From positions 62,001-126,000 of the forward strand of contig NZ_JASITA010000007.1 in assembly GCF_030063415.1 (NCBI RefSeq): a DNA stretch of 64,000 nucleotides. Reading direction: 5' to 3'. Numbering within the stretch: position 1 is the first letter of the stretch; the number at the start of each line of letters is the position of its first letter. Under the pieces are notes generated by a model. The model made no database searches. It saw only the letters and a list, made by a program, of their open reading frames with translations, and was not told where the DNA came from. The stretch comes from Streptomyces sp. H27-C3 (GTDB lineage: Bacteria; Actinomycetota; Actinomycetes; Streptomycetales; Streptomycetaceae). Shown here piece after piece: positions 46,848 to 55,756 of the stretch. A program made the translations under genes and the position numbers.

Positions 46848-47312
46848 GTGAAGCTGGATTCGATGTACCAGGAAGTCATCCTGGACCACTACAAGCATCC
46901 GCACGGGCGCGGTCTCAGAGACGGCGACGCCGAGGTGCACCATGTGAACCCGACGTGCGGCGACGAGATCACGCTCCGCGTGAAGTACGACGGCGACACC
47001 ATCACGGACATCAGTTACGAGGGCCAGGGCTGCTCCATCAGTCAGGCCAGCGCGTCCGTGCTCAATGAGCTGCTGGTCGGCAAGGAGCTGGCCGAGGCGC
47101 AGAACATCCAGGCGAACTTCCTGGAGCTGATGCAGTCCAAGGGCAAGCTGGAGCCCGACGACGCGATGGAAGAGGTGCTGGAGGACGCGGTCGCGTTCGC
47201 CGGTGTCTCGAAGTACCCGGCGCGAGTGAAGTGTGCTCTGCTGAGCTGGATGGCATGGAAGGACGCGACGGCCCAGGCACTGGGCGACGGCGCCGAGAGG
47301 AAGACCGCATGA
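46848..47312 (+). CDS. sufU: SufU, zinc-dependent sulfurtransferase
   Basis: The 154-residue IscU-like protein has LYxEVILDHYKHPHGRG in the form MYQEVILDHYKHPHGRG, then NPTCGDEI, EGQGCSISQASASVLNELL and RVKCALLSW. These give the three Cys that, with Asp, bind zinc in SufU. The SufU-type insert of about 20 residues after the second Cys is present. It takes sulfur from SufS. GTG 46848 has TGGGGAT upstream. The stop overlaps the next gene as ATGA. Confidence 0.97.
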   Translation: MKLDSMYQEVILDHYKHPHGRGLRDGDAEVHHVNPTCGDEITLRVKYDGDTITDISYEGQGCSISQASASVLNELLVGKELAEAQNIQANFLELMQSKGKLEPDDAMEEVLEDAVAFAGVSKYPARVKCALLSWMAWKDATAQALGDGAERKTA

Positions 47313-47668
47313 GCGAGAACGCAGTGACACCCGTCGAGACCGCGGGCCTGACGACCAAGCCGGCCTCCGAGGAGGAGGTCCGCGAGGCGCTGTACGACGT
47401 GGTCGACCCCGAGCTGGGCATCGACGTCGTCAACCTGGGCCTCATCTACGGCGTCCACGTCGACGATTCGAACGTCGCCACCATCGACATGACGCTGACG
47501 TCCGCGGCCTGCCCGCTGACCGACGTCATCGAGGACCAGGCGAAGTCGGCGACCGAGGGCATCGTCAACGAGCTGAAGATCAACTGGGTCTGGATGCCGC
47601 CGTGGGGCCCGGACAAGATCACGGACGACGGTCGCGAGCAGCTGCGCGCGCTCGGCTTCAACGTCTGA
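47309..47668 (+). CDS. sufT: SufT-like MIP18-family Fe-S assembly factor
   Basis: The 119-residue DUF59/MIP18 protein has VDPELGIDVVNLGLIYGVHVDD and TLTSAACPLTDVI with the conserved Cys. It ends with MPPWGPDKITDDGREQLRALGFNV. SufT proteins help mature Fe-S proteins and usually close the suf operon, as here. ATG 47309 overlaps the sufU stop. The sequence CGTCTGAGTTCG around its stop is directly repeated 18 nt downstream. Confidence 0.93.
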   Translation: MSENAVTPVETAGLTTKPASEEEVREALYDVVDPELGIDVVNLGLIYGVHVDDSNVATIDMTLTSAACPLTDVIEDQAKSATEGIVNELKINWVWMPPWGPDKITDDGREQLRALGFNV

Positions 47669-47716
47669 GTTCGTTTTTTCGACGTCTGAGTTCGATCACC
47701 GGGGCCTACGGCCCCG

Positions 47717-47759
47717 ACAGCGATGCCCGCCGGTCCTCATGACCGGCGGGCATCGCTGT
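47717..47759. terminator. Bidirectional terminator after the suf operon, 19-bp stem
   Basis: ACAGCGATGCCCGCCGGTC (47717-47735) pairs perfectly with 47741-47759 around CTCAT. It serves the suf operon (plus) and the membrane protein gene ending at 47777 (minus). A run of six T (47674-47679) and a GGGGCC/GGCCCC hairpin lie just before it. Confidence 0.92.
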
Positions 47760-47776
47760 TCGCGTCGGGGTCCCGC

Positions 47777-48970
47777 TCAGTGGCCGGCGGGCGGCGGGGG
47801 CACCGCGGCGCTCTCGGCGAGAACCGGCGCCAGGTTCTCCTTGCGGATGCGCTGGTCGACGTAGAGCAGGCCGGTCACCAGCTGGGGGAAGGTGGTGGCG
47901 AAGATCTGGCTGACCATCACGCCCAGCATGATGAACACCATGTAGGTGCCCACAGCGACGAGGATCTGCGCAGGACCGGGCTCCGAACCCATGTCCGACA
48001 TGGTGGGGAGCATCGACAGCACGCCGATCATGGTGAACGGGATCTGGATGATGTAGCCTGCGATCATGGCCATGAACCCGGCCAGCGTCGTGATGCCGAA
48101 GATCCGCCACCAGGAGCCGCGCACCAGCTCGATCGAGCGGCGTAGTGCGGCCACGGGGCGCTGGGACTCGAAGACCACCGCGGCCGGGGCCAGGCTGAAC
48201 AGCACCCAGGCCCAGGTGACCAGCGGGATCGTCGCGAGGAAGCCCACGAAGCCCACCGCGGCCCAGACACCCGAGGCGACGTCCGACTCCATGGGGGTCA
48301 GGCTGACGAGCAGCGAGACATAGCCGAGCAGGAAGAGGCCTGCGGCGACCGCCACGGCGAGCCACGGCAGCAGCATCGCGCCGATCACTGCGGGCACCCG
48401 GGGCCAGGCACGGCGCCACACCGCGCCGATGGTCGTACGACGGCCGAGAACCGCTTCCTGGAGCACCGCGGGACACGCGGCCTGGATCGTCGCGGTGGCG
48501 ACCACCATGGCCAGGATGGCGACGAGCCATACCGCGCCGAAGGCGATCCCCAGTGACCAGCCGGTCTCGGAGGTGAAGTCGTCGTTGTTCGCGGAGGAGT
48601 CGAAGACCAGGTCCAGATCGTTCTTGACCGCGGATATCGCCACCGCCAGCGCCGCGCCCGATACCAGGAGGGCGGCGCCGTACATCAGCACGGCTATGCC
48701 GAACAGTTGCTTCCAGTAACGGCCCATGGTGGTGAAGCTGCCGCCCAGGATGTCGCTGAGGGCGAGCGGGCCCAGCGGGATCACGCCGGGCTTGGGCGGC
48801 GGCGGGGGCGCCCAGCCGGGCCAGCCGGGCGGCGGCGGCCCGGCGTACGGGCCACCGTGGTGCGGGCCGCCGCCCTGCGGACCGCCACCGGGATACGGGC
48901 CGCTGTTCTGCGGCCCGGCGTCGTGCGGCCCCCCGTGGGGCGGCCCGTTCGGTCCTGAATCCTGCGTCAC
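47777..48970 (-). CDS. Polytopic membrane protein with Gly/Pro-rich N-terminus
   Basis: The 397-residue protein opens with about 65 Gly/Pro/His-rich residues (repeats of GGP and PPPP), probably disordered and cytoplasmic. Six or so transmembrane segments follow from LSDILGGSFTTMGRYWKQLFGIAVLMYGAALL. The sequence ALRRSIELVRGSWWRIFGITTLAGF resembles the membrane domain found with glycerophosphodiester phosphodiesterases (GDPDase membrane-domain-like), without any catalytic domain. GTG 48970 is the start. The gene is convergent with the suf operon. The role is unknown; topology is inferred from hydrophobicity by eye. Confidence 0.8.
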   Translation of the reverse strand: MTQDSGPNGPPHGGPHDAGPQNSGPYPGGGPQGGGPHHGGPYAGPPPPGWPGWAPPPPPKPGVIPLGPLALSDILGGSFTTMGRYWKQLFGIAVLMYGAALLVSGAALAVAISAVKNDLDLVFDSSANNDDFTSETGWSLGIAFGAVWLVAILAMVVATATIQAACPAVLQEAVLGRRTTIGAVWRRAWPRVPAVIGAMLLPWLAVAVAAGLFLLGYVSLLVSLTPMESDVASGVWAAVGFVGFLATIPLVTWAWVLFSLAPAAVVFESQRPVAALRRSIELVRGSWWRIFGITTLAGFMAMIAGYIIQIPFTMIGVLSMLPTMSDMGSEPGPAQILVAVGTYMVFIMLGVMVSQIFATTFPQLVTGLLYVDQRIRKENLAPVLAESAAVPPPPAGH

Positions 48971-49091
48971 TGCTGCTCACTCCGTCGTGTTTCATGCCTG
49001 ACCAGGCGGTACACCGTAGCGGGTGGGCGCCGGGCGCGGAACGGAGACTGTGGCTGCGCAGACATTCTGCTCATGGACGTGCGGGCCTAGG

Positions 49092-49763
49092 TTTGTGGAC
49101 CAACAGCCTTACGACCTCGGGGGCAACGTCACCGTCGGCGGCCGCGGGGTCAGCCGGCGGATCAGCGTCCGCGCACGAGGCGTGGGCTACTGCGATCTCA
49201 CGCTGCGGGTCACGGGGCTCGGCGGGCGGATGTCCGCGACGACGCTGCACTACGCGGGATCCGGCGTTGTCCAGCACGCCTCCGACACCCGCTACTTCAC
49301 GCACGCGTGCGACGCCTCGGCCGCGGTCGATGTCGGCGGCGGCCATGTCGTCGTCGCCGACGACGAGACGAACGTGCTGCGCCTGTACGGGCGAGGGGAG
49401 TCCGGGCTGGGCGGGCTGAGCATCCGCGACCTGCGCAAGAATTCCGCCGACCAGTTCCTGATCGTGGCCGGCTCCTACGCGGCCGACGACAACACCGACC
49501 CGTACGCCCTCTACTCCTGGGACGGCATCGCGGACCACGCCCCGGTCCGGGTCATGGACCTGCCGACGAGTGATCCGGGCGGCTGGGAGTGCGTCGTGCA
49601 CGTGCCGGACCTCGAAGTGCCGGGCGCCCGCGTGCAGTTGATCACGGACAGTGGCTCGACGGACTGGTACGGCGACGGCACGGAGGCCAAGGACCTGCCT
49701 CATCCCGAGCTGAAGAAAACGCGGGCGGTCTGGTTCGCCGTGACGGAGCGAGCGGGACGGAGC
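49092..49763 (+). pseudogene. Remnant of a large secreted protein (DUF3616-like), truncated and internally deleted
   Basis: The frame reads as pieces of a bigger Streptomyces secreted protein. An Ig-like fragment (NVTVGGRGVSRRISVRARGVGYCDLTLRVTG) joins the start of a propeller-like domain (SDTRYFTHACDASAAVDVGGGHVVVADDETNVLRLYGRGESGL). It then continues directly as GGLSIRDLRKNSADQFLIVAGSYAADDNTDPYALYSWDG through DWYGDGTEAKDLPHPELKKTRAVWFAV. In intact relatives, as I recall, roughly 150 residues separate ESGL and GGLSIRD, and a signal peptide and more Ig-like sequence precede this. No signal peptide or good ribosome site is seen, and the stop is lost: the frame runs on to 49868, into the SMR gene. 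The family name is from memory. Confidence 0.6.
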
Positions 49764-49771
49764 TGCTTTGT

Positions 49772-49807
49772 GTACGGGCGTACGCAACGATGTGTACACT
49801 CGTACGC
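49772..49807 (+). promoter_or_regulatory. Promoter and probable TetR operator of the SMR-TetR pair
   Basis: TACACT (49795-49800) is a good -10 box eight bases before the ATG at 49808, so the message is probably leaderless. The palindrome GTGTACAC (49792-49799) overlaps this box, and GTACG-GG-CGTAC (49772-49783) lies upstream. The TetR-family product of the second gene is the likely binder. Confidence 0.6.
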
Positions 49808-50128
49808 ATGCCTTATGCACTGCTGGCCGCGGCCATCGCGGCGGAAGTGGCCGGGACCACGGCCATGAAGTACAGCGGGGGCTTCAGTAAGCTGTGGCCC
49901 TCGCTCGGAACGGTCGCGGGCTATCTGCTCGCCTTCACCCTCCTCGCCCAGACCCTCAAGACGATGCCCGTCGGCACCGCCTACGCGATCTGGGCCGGCG
50001 TCGGCACGGCCGCCGTCGCCGCCATCGGCATGTTCTTCCTGGGCGAGTCGGCGAACGCGGTCAAGCTGGCGGGCATCGCCCTGGTCATCGGCGGTGTCGT
50101 CCTGCTCAACGCCGGGGGCGCGCGCTGA
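49808..50128 (+). CDS. Small multidrug resistance (SMR) family efflux protein
   Basis: The 106-residue protein has four hydrophobic helices with the SMR signature: LLAAAIAAEVAGTTAMKYSGGFSKLWPSL with the essential membrane Glu (E13) in helix 1, TLKTMPVGTAYAIWAGVGTAAVAAIGMFFLGE, and a Gly-rich last helix. SMR proteins are proton-coupled exporters of cationic compounds or guanidinium, in the cytoplasmic membrane. ATG 49808 follows the -10 box so closely that the transcript is likely leaderless; the longer frame upstream is the pseudogene's other frames. It overlaps the TetR gene (TGATG), which probably controls it. Confidence 0.93.
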   Translation: MPYALLAAAIAAEVAGTTAMKYSGGFSKLWPSLGTVAGYLLAFTLLAQTLKTMPVGTAYAIWAGVGTAAVAAIGMFFLGESANAVKLAGIALVIGGVVLLNAGGAR

Positions 50129-50709
50129 TGGCCCGCCGATACGACCCCGAGCGCCGCCAGCGCATCATCGACGCCGCGATCCGGCTGGTGGGCAGCAAGG
50201 GTATCGCGGGCCTGAGCCACCGGTCCGCCGCCGCCGAGGCCGATGTGCCGCTCGGCTCGACGACGTACCACTTCAAGACCCTCGACGAACTGATGGTCGC
50301 CGCACTGCGCCAGGCCAACGAGGGCTTCGCCAAGGCGGTCAGCGCCCGCGGCGCGTTCGACGACCCCGGGGTCGATGTCGCGGCCGAACTCGCCGCGCTG
50401 CTCGGGGAGTGGCTCTCCGGGGACCAAACCGGTGTGGAACTGGAGTACGAGCTCTATCTGGCCGCGCTGCGCCGGCCCGCGCTGCGTCCGGTCGCCGCCG
50501 AGTGGTGCGAGGGGGTGGCCGAAGTGCTGGCCCGGCGCACCGATCCGGTGACCGCCCGTGCGCTGGTCGCACTGATGGACGGGATCTGCCTCCAGGTGCT
50601 GCTGACCGGCGCCAGGTACGACGAGGCCTACGCCCGCGAGATGCTCGCCCGGCTGATTCCGCGCCCGGCATCCGGGACCGGTTCGCCTCCGCGTACCCCT
50701 CCCGGTTAG
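50128..50709 (+). CDS. TetR-family transcriptional regulator
   Basis: The 193-residue protein has a TetR-type helix-turn-helix at residues 10-55: RRQRIIDAAIRLVGSKGIAGLSHRSAAAEADVPLGSTTYHFKTLDELMVAAL. An all-helical C-terminal ligand domain follows. The start codon overlaps the SMR stop, so efflux pump and regulator are co-expressed, and the operator-like palindromes upstream of the pump suggest feedback control by a pump substrate. dapD begins 10 nt after its stop but is probably controlled separately. Confidence 0.93.
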   Translation: MARRYDPERRQRIIDAAIRLVGSKGIAGLSHRSAAAEADVPLGSTTYHFKTLDELMVAALRQANEGFAKAVSARGAFDDPGVDVAAELAALLGEWLSGDQTGVELEYELYLAALRRPALRPVAAEWCEGVAEVLARRTDPVTARALVALMDGICLQVLLTGARYDEAYAREMLARLIPRPASGTGSPPRTPPG

Positions 50710-50718
50710 CGTTCGGCC

Positions 50719-51708
50719 ATGACCGATTCGACTGCTACTCGCACCACCGGCGCCGTCGCCGCCGGACTCGCCACCCTCACCGAAGACGGCACCGTCCTCG
50801 ACACCTGGTTCCCGGCGCCCGAGCTCGTCGCCGAGCCCGGCCCCGCGGGCACCACACGGCTCTCCGCCGAGCGGGCCGCGGAGCTGCTCGGCCAGGCCGC
50901 GCCCAAGGCTCTCGGTCCCGACGCCCGCCGGGGCGTCGAGGTCGTCGCCGTCCGTACGGTCATTGCCTCGCTCGACGACAAGCCGCTGGACGCGCACGAC
51001 GCGTACCTGCGCCTGCACCTCCTCTCGCACCGCCTGGTGCTGCCGCACGGCCAGAACCTGGACGGCGTCTTCGGGCTCCTCGCCAACGTCGCCTGGACCT
51101 CGCTGGGCCCGGTCGCCGTCGACGACGTCGAGAAGGTCCGACTGAACGCCCGCGCCGAGGGGCTGCACCTCCAGGTCACCTCGATCGACAAGTTCCCCCG
51201 GATGACGGACTACGTCGCCCCCAAGGGCGTCCGGATCGCCGACGCGGACCGGGTCCGCCTCGGCGCGCACCTCGCCGCCGGCACCACGGTGATGCACGAG
51301 GGCTTCGTCAACTTCAACGCCGGCACGCTCGGCACCTCCATGGTCGAGGGCCGCATCTCCGCCGGAGTCATCGTCGGCGACGGCTCCGACATCGGCGGCG
51401 GCGCGTCCACCATGGGCACCCTCTCCGGCGGCGGCAAGGAGCGCATCACCATCGGTGAGCGCTGCCTGATCGGCGCCGAGGCGGGCGTCGGCATCGCCCT
51501 CGGTGACGAGTGCGTCGTCGAGGCGGGTCTCTACGTGACGGCGGGCACCCGCATCACGCTGCCCGACGGCCAGATCGTCAAGGCGCGCGAGCTGTCCGGC
51601 GCGAGCAACATCCTCTTCCGCCGCAACTCGGTGTCCGGCACGGTCGAGGCCCGGCCCAACAACGCGGTCTGGGGCGGGCTCAACGACGTCCTGCACAGCC
51701 ACAACTAG
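50719..51708 (+). CDS. dapD: 2,3,4,5-Tetrahydropyridine-2,6-dicarboxylate N-succinyltransferase
   Basis: The 329-residue protein has an N-terminal helical domain and a left-handed beta-helix of hexapeptide repeats ([52 protein letters not shown]). It ends with [15 protein letters not shown]. This is the actinobacterial DapD type, acting in the succinylase branch of lysine and diaminopimelate synthesis, which feeds peptidoglycan. ATG 50719 is the start. A terminator follows. Confidence 0.96.
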   Translation: MTDSTATRTTGAVAAGLATLTEDGTVLDTWFPAPELVAEPGPAGTTRLSAERAAELLGQAAPKALGPDARRGVEVVAVRTVIASLDDKPLDAHDAYLRLHLLSHRLVLPHGQNLDGVFGLLANVAWTSLGPVAVDDVEKVRLNARAEGLHLQVTSIDKFPRMTDYVAPKGVRIADADRVRLGAHLAAGTTVMHEGFVNFNAGTLGTSMVEGRISAGVIVGDGSDIGGGASTMGTLSGGGKERITIGERCLIGAEAGVGIALGDECVVEAGLYVTAGTRITLPDGQIVKARELSGASNILFRRNSVSGTVEARPNNAVWGGLNDVLHSHN

Positions 51709-51728
51709 CCACACTGCGCGCAACTTCC

Positions 51729-51763
51729 GCGGCCCGCACCGGTGTTGCTCCGGTGCGGGCCGC
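51729..51763 (+). terminator. Terminator after dapD, 14-bp stem
   Basis: GCGGCCCGCACCGG (51729-51742) pairs perfectly with CCGGTGCGGGCCGC (51750-51763), 20 nt after the dapD stop. Confidence 0.88.
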
Positions 51764-51863
51764 AGTCGTTGTCGGTCGTCCCGGCGGTCCCGGCCCCCGG
51801 GGGCAGTGGTCTGGAATGATTACCCAGGCGAAACCGCGGGCCGCACATGGGGGAGCAGCTGTC

Positions 51864-52073
51864 ATGGACATACGAGGAGCCGGGCGCCCGGCCGCACTGT
51901 TGCTCGCCGGAGTGCTTGCCCTGACGGGGTGCGGCAGTCTCGTGGTGCCCGACGGTGAGGGCGAACCGTCGCCGACCCCCACCCCCGGCGGGAAGGCGCG
52001 GAAGTTCCCGCTGGAGGACGAGATGCGGATCCTGGACGAGTTCACCGTGACCGCCTGGCACACCGCGCCGTAG
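51864..52073 (+). CDS. Small lipoprotein of unknown function
   Basis: The 69-residue protein is a Sec lipoprotein: MDIRGAGRPAALLLAGVLALTGC with lipobox LTGC (C23), then a Pro/Thr-rich linker (EGEPSPTPTPGG) and a short end KARKFPLEDEMRILDEFTVTAWHTAP. ATG 51864 has GGGGAG 8 nt upstream. It is shorter than most lipoproteins and may be a real mini-lipoprotein or the N-terminal remnant of a longer one; no downstream sequence matching a continuation was seen. It is convergent with the nuclease gene (17 nt gap). Confidence 0.7.
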   Translation: MDIRGAGRPAALLLAGVLALTGCGSLVVPDGEGEPSPTPTPGGKARKFPLEDEMRILDEFTVTAWHTAP

Positions 52074-52090
52074 CGGTCAGCGGGCGCCGG

Positions 52091-53935
52091 TCACGGGCGG
52101 AAGCGCAGCACCTGCGGGTCGTGGTCGCTGTTCTGGTCGGCGAACTCCGCGTTGATGTGCACGCTGTCGTAGGCGAAGTCGTCGATCGACGGGCTGGTCA
52201 GGATCTGGTCGAGCACCTGGCTGTTGCCCTGGTAGACGTAGCTGTAACGCTCGGACTTCGGCAGTGACTTGACGGCGGGGTACAGCGCCCCGCCGTCCGT
52301 GAGCGCCTTCGTCGTCGCGGAGAACTCGAAGTCGTTGATGTCGCCCAGGACCAGGACATCGGCGTCGCGCTGGGCCTTGAGGATGTCCTTGACGAAGGCG
52401 TTGACCGACTTCGCCTGCTCAAGACGCTTGACCTCCGAGCCCCGCACCGGCGGCTGGTGGTGCGAGACCAGACTCTCGTCACCGCCCTTGGAACCGAAGT
52501 GGTTGGCGATCAGGAAGACCGTACGGCCGCGGAAGGTGAACTCACCGGCGAGCGGCTTGCGGCTGTTGTTCCACGCGGCGTTCGCCGGGTCGATACGGCC
52601 GGGGGAGAGCGTCAGGGCCGCGCGGCCCTTCTCCCGTACGACACCGGTCGGCGTCACCGCGTCGCCGCCCGGGCGTGCGGTGAAGGAGACCCGCTCGGGG
52701 TTGAAGAGGAAGACCTGGCGGATGTTGCCGCCGGGCTCCCCGCCGTCCTTCTTGTCGACCGGGTCGATGCTCCGCCACTCGTACGCCGGACCGCCCGCCG
52801 CCGTGATCGCCGTGATGAACTTCCGCAGCGTCTCGTCGGCGGCCACTGTGCCGTCGTTCTTCGCGCCGTTGTTGTCCTGGATCTCCTCCAGGGCGAGGAT
52901 GTCGGGGGAGGCCAGGTTGTCGACGACCGCCGCGGCGAGGGCGTCGAACTTCTCCCTCGGGTCGCTCGGGTCGAGGTTCTCGACGTTGTACGTCGCCACC
53001 GCCAGCTCACCGCCGCGCTGCTCCCGGGTCGCCTCGCGCACCTGGCCGAAGTCGGTGACCGTGCCGAGCGTGCGGGCCGTCAGGGTGTAGCCGCCGAACT
53101 GGTTGAAGTCCAGTGGCCCTTCGGTCCTGCCGGAGAGCACGTCACCCACATCGGCCTTCGGGAAAGGCTGCTGGGCGACCGGGGCGAGCTGCTGGATCTG
53201 GATCCGGCCGGTGTTCTGTGCGGAGTACGAGCCGTAGACCACCCCGCCGCGCCGGCTCGCGTTCTCGTGCGGCTTCACCGAGATCCACAGCTCGTTGTAC
53301 GCGTCGGTCGCGCCGACCACTCGCGAGCTGCCGACGCGGACATTGCTGCCCTCCAGCGACTCGTAGAAGTCCAGGGCGTACTTGCGGGGCCGCAGCGGCA
53401 GCGCGTTGATGCTGCCGCCCGCCGCCGGGTCGCCGTCCGGGGCGTACGCCGAAGGGACGGACTTCGAGGAGAGGGCGACCGGCGCGGGCACCGCGTTGCC
53501 GGACGACGTCACGGACACCGTGGGCTTCGCGATCTGGGTGAGCGACTGATTGCCGGAGGTGGCTCCGCCCGGAACGTACTCGCCGACCGTGCCCGACACA
53601 TTCACCGCGTCACCCACGGCGACCGTCGGCGCGGAGCTGGTGAAGACGAAGATGCCCTCGCTGGTGGCGGCGGAGCGGTCGGCCCGCGGGTCCTGGAACC
53701 AGAAGCCCTTCGAGCCGTACGTCCGCACCCCCGTGACGATCCCGGTGACGTCGGTGACCTGCTGTCCCACGAGCGGGGATATCCGGGTGCTGCCCTGGAT
53801 GTCGTGGATCCGCGTCCCGTCGGCGGCGCCGGACGCGGAGGCCGATGACGAGGCCGCGAGCAGGCCTCCTGCCAACGCGGCGGCGACCACGGCCGCGACG
53901 GCGGCGGACCTGGGGAGGGAGGAACGGGCAGTCAT
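52091..53935 (-). CDS. Secreted endonuclease, ExeM/NucH-type (EEP superfamily)
   Basis: The 614-residue protein has a signal peptide (SLPRSAAVAAVVAAALAGGLLAASSSASASG). An N-terminal OB-like region at about residues 40-290 (IHDIQGSTRISPLVGQQVTDVTGIVTGVRTYGSKGFWFQDP) is typical of ExeM/NucH nucleases. The endonuclease/exonuclease/phosphatase domain follows: LAVATYNVENLDP, ILALEEIQDNNG, IANHFGSKGGDE, LVLGDINDFEFS and a final NSDHDPQVL, giving the Asn, Glu, His and Asp of the fold. ATG 53935 is chosen for GGAG 7 nt upstream; an adjacent GTG at 53938 is possible. It acts outside the cell on nucleic acid, and metal dependence is expected. Confidence 0.92.
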   Translation of the reverse strand: MTARSSLPRSAAVAAVVAAALAGGLLAASSSASASGAADGTRIHDIQGSTRISPLVGQQVTDVTGIVTGVRTYGSKGFWFQDPRADRSAATSEGIFVFTSSAPTVAVGDAVNVSGTVGEYVPGGATSGNQSLTQIAKPTVSVTSSGNAVPAPVALSSKSVPSAYAPDGDPAAGGSINALPLRPRKYALDFYESLEGSNVRVGSSRVVGATDAYNELWISVKPHENASRRGGVVYGSYSAQNTGRIQIQQLAPVAQQPFPKADVGDVLSGRTEGPLDFNQFGGYTLTARTLGTVTDFGQVREATREQRGGELAVATYNVENLDPSDPREKFDALAAAVVDNLASPDILALEEIQDNNGAKNDGTVAADETLRKFITAITAAGGPAYEWRSIDPVDKKDGGEPGGNIRQVFLFNPERVSFTARPGGDAVTPTGVVREKGRAALTLSPGRIDPANAAWNNSRKPLAGEFTFRGRTVFLIANHFGSKGGDESLVSHHQPPVRGSEVKRLEQAKSVNAFVKDILKAQRDADVLVLGDINDFEFSATTKALTDGGALYPAVKSLPKSERYSYVYQGNSQVLDQILTSPSIDDFAYDSVHINAEFADQNSDHDPQVLRFRP

Positions 53936-54139
53936 CACGAGACTCCGGGAGGGTGTGAGTGAGTGCGAGAAGGGTGGACGAACAAGGGTCTACGCGCGTC
54001 AATCTCTTGTGTCGGCCCAGGTGTTGTCAAGGGTCGTCGGGTGTACGGCTCACGGCCGGTAGATGAACCAGGTGGCATGGGGGCAAATACGTCTACGCTG
54101 GGGGCCGCCCGAGCCGCATGCCCCGAGGAGAATCACCAG

Positions 54140-55618
54140 ATGTCCGGAGACCGCCCCTCCCTGCCGCCGGTGCGGCTGCACTCCGAAGCCGAGCTGGCAC
54201 GCGAGGCGCTCGCCTCCCCGCTGCTCGCGCGCGCCGCCCTGCTCGCCCGCTGGGCCGGGCCCGCGACCCGGGTCGGAGCGGGCGGCGAGCTCGCCGACGA
54301 GCAACTGCCCGCCGCGGCCGAGCACCTCGGCCTCGCCGGCGACGAGGACGGCGCCGCGGACGCGAGCGAGGCCTGGCGGATCGCCGTCGACACGGGCCTG
54401 GTCGACATCACGGACGCCGACGAGGACGGGGAAGCGGGCGCCGCCCAGTCGGACGCGACCGGCACGGTCACGGCCGGCGAGAACCTGGCGACGCTCACCT
54501 CCGGAAGCCCGCAGGACATCCTCGCGGTCTGGCTCGACGCCCTCGACGCCGTATTCGCCGACGCGACCGCGCCCGTCCTGGAGGACCTCGCCGAGGTCAT
54601 CGACGAGGACGGCGAGATCGACTTCGGGGCACTGGAGTGGGACCCGGAGGCGGAGGCCGATTTCCTGGAGGGCGTACTGGGCAATCTGTATCTGCTGACC
54701 GTGGCATCAGGTGCGGCGGAAGGGCCGGTGCCGTTGCCGGCGCTCGCCGCTTCGGTGATCGTGCCCGACGACATGGGCGAGCCGACCGACGACGTACTGG
54801 AGCAGGTGTCGGACGCGATGATGCGGCTCGACGACCAGTTCCGGATGCTTGAGCCGGTCGGGCTCGTCGTCTACCGGCCGGTGGACGAGGCGCTGATGGC
54901 GGAGGCGGGCGAGGACGAGCCGGACGTACCGCAGCCGCCCGTCGACGAGGAGGACGTGTCCCGGTACGGGATGGTCGGGCTCACGCCGCTCGGCCTGTAC
55001 GGGGTCAGGTCCCGGATGCTCGAAGCGGGCGTGGACGCGCCCGCCGTCGGTGACCTCGTGGACAAGGGCGCGGACACGCTGCTCGACGGCATCGCGTACT
55101 TCCCGGAGATCTCGGCGCGCGGGGAGACCGTGCTGTGGCTCGCCCGCCGCGAACCGGCCACCGCGGCACGGGAGTTGCTCGCAGCCGCGCGCGGCGCCGA
55201 CCGGGGCGCGCCGCTGCGCAGGCTCCGCAGCCAGCAGGCACTCTCGCTGGTCGGCCCGGAGGCCGAGCCCGCTGTGCGCGAGGTGCTCGACGACGTGGAG
55301 CTGGGCGGCCTGGCCCGGGTCTGGCTCGCCGAGAGCGGCGCGTCGGACGTGCCGCCGCCGCCCGACACGATGATCTTCTGGCTGGCGATCGACACCATCG
55401 CGGCCCAGCTCGACGCGGACGGCGAGCCGGCCGAGCTCCAGGATCTGGTGGCGGGACTCACCGGACAGCACAGCGGGTTCTTCGACACGGCCTGGCGGGT
55501 GCGGCACCCGTCCACGGCGGACGTGCTGGAGGCGATGGGCCGCCTGCACCCGGACCGGAAGTCGGCCAAGGAGGCCCGTAAGGCGGCCTTCAAGGCCCGC
55601 TCGCGCACCGGGAGTTGA
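54140..55618 (+). CDS. Conserved acidic cytoplasmic protein of unknown function
   Basis: The 492-residue protein is Ala/Glu/Asp-rich and mostly helical. The first half holds LHSEAELAREALASPLLARAALLARWAGP and an acidic region around residues 90-130. The second half has helical-repeat-like stretches such as ARREPATAARELLAAARGADRGAPLRRLRSQQALSLVGPEAEPAVREVL, suggesting HEAT-type repeats by eye. The last 25 residues are strongly basic. No catalytic motif, signal peptide or membrane segment is seen. ATG 54140 has GAGGAG 8 nt upstream. It is divergent from the nuclease gene. I recall similar unnamed proteins in Streptomyces but not a function. Confidence 0.75.
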   Translation: MSGDRPSLPPVRLHSEAELAREALASPLLARAALLARWAGPATRVGAGGELADEQLPAAAEHLGLAGDEDGAADASEAWRIAVDTGLVDITDADEDGEAGAAQSDATGTVTAGENLATLTSGSPQDILAVWLDALDAVFADATAPVLEDLAEVIDEDGEIDFGALEWDPEAEADFLEGVLGNLYLLTVASGAAEGPVPLPALAASVIVPDDMGEPTDDVLEQVSDAMMRLDDQFRMLEPVGLVVYRPVDEALMAEAGEDEPDVPQPPVDEEDVSRYGMVGLTPLGLYGVRSRMLEAGVDAPAVGDLVDKGADTLLDGIAYFPEISARGETVLWLARREPATAARELLAAARGADRGAPLRRLRSQQALSLVGPEAEPAVREVLDDVELGGLARVWLAESGASDVPPPPDTMIFWLAIDTIAAQLDADGEPAELQDLVAGLTGQHSGFFDTAWRVRHPSTADVLEAMGRLHPDRKSAKEARKAAFKARSRTGS

Positions 55619-55621
55619 TCA

Positions 55622-55646
55622 CCCCCCCCGCCTCGGCGGGGCGGGG
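55622..55646. terminator. Weak terminator-like hairpin between convergent genes
   Basis: CCCCGCC (55626-55632) pairs with GGCGGGG (55635-55641) after a C8 run. The 138-bp convergent gap (55619-55756) contains nothing else I recognise. Confidence 0.4.
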
Positions 55647-55756
55647 CGCGGCTGCGCCGTTGCGGTGAATCGCGCGCGTGTGGGCGGGCGGCGGGTTCCG
55701 ATGGAGCCGGCCGCCCGCCGGTTCACGTACTCGGTGCGTGGGCGCGTAACTACGCG

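Noticed and set aside
49023..49868. Intact 281-residue gene
   Set aside because: The frame lacks a signal peptide and ribosome site, joins distant parts of a larger protein, and runs into the SMR gene, so it is listed as a pseudogene.
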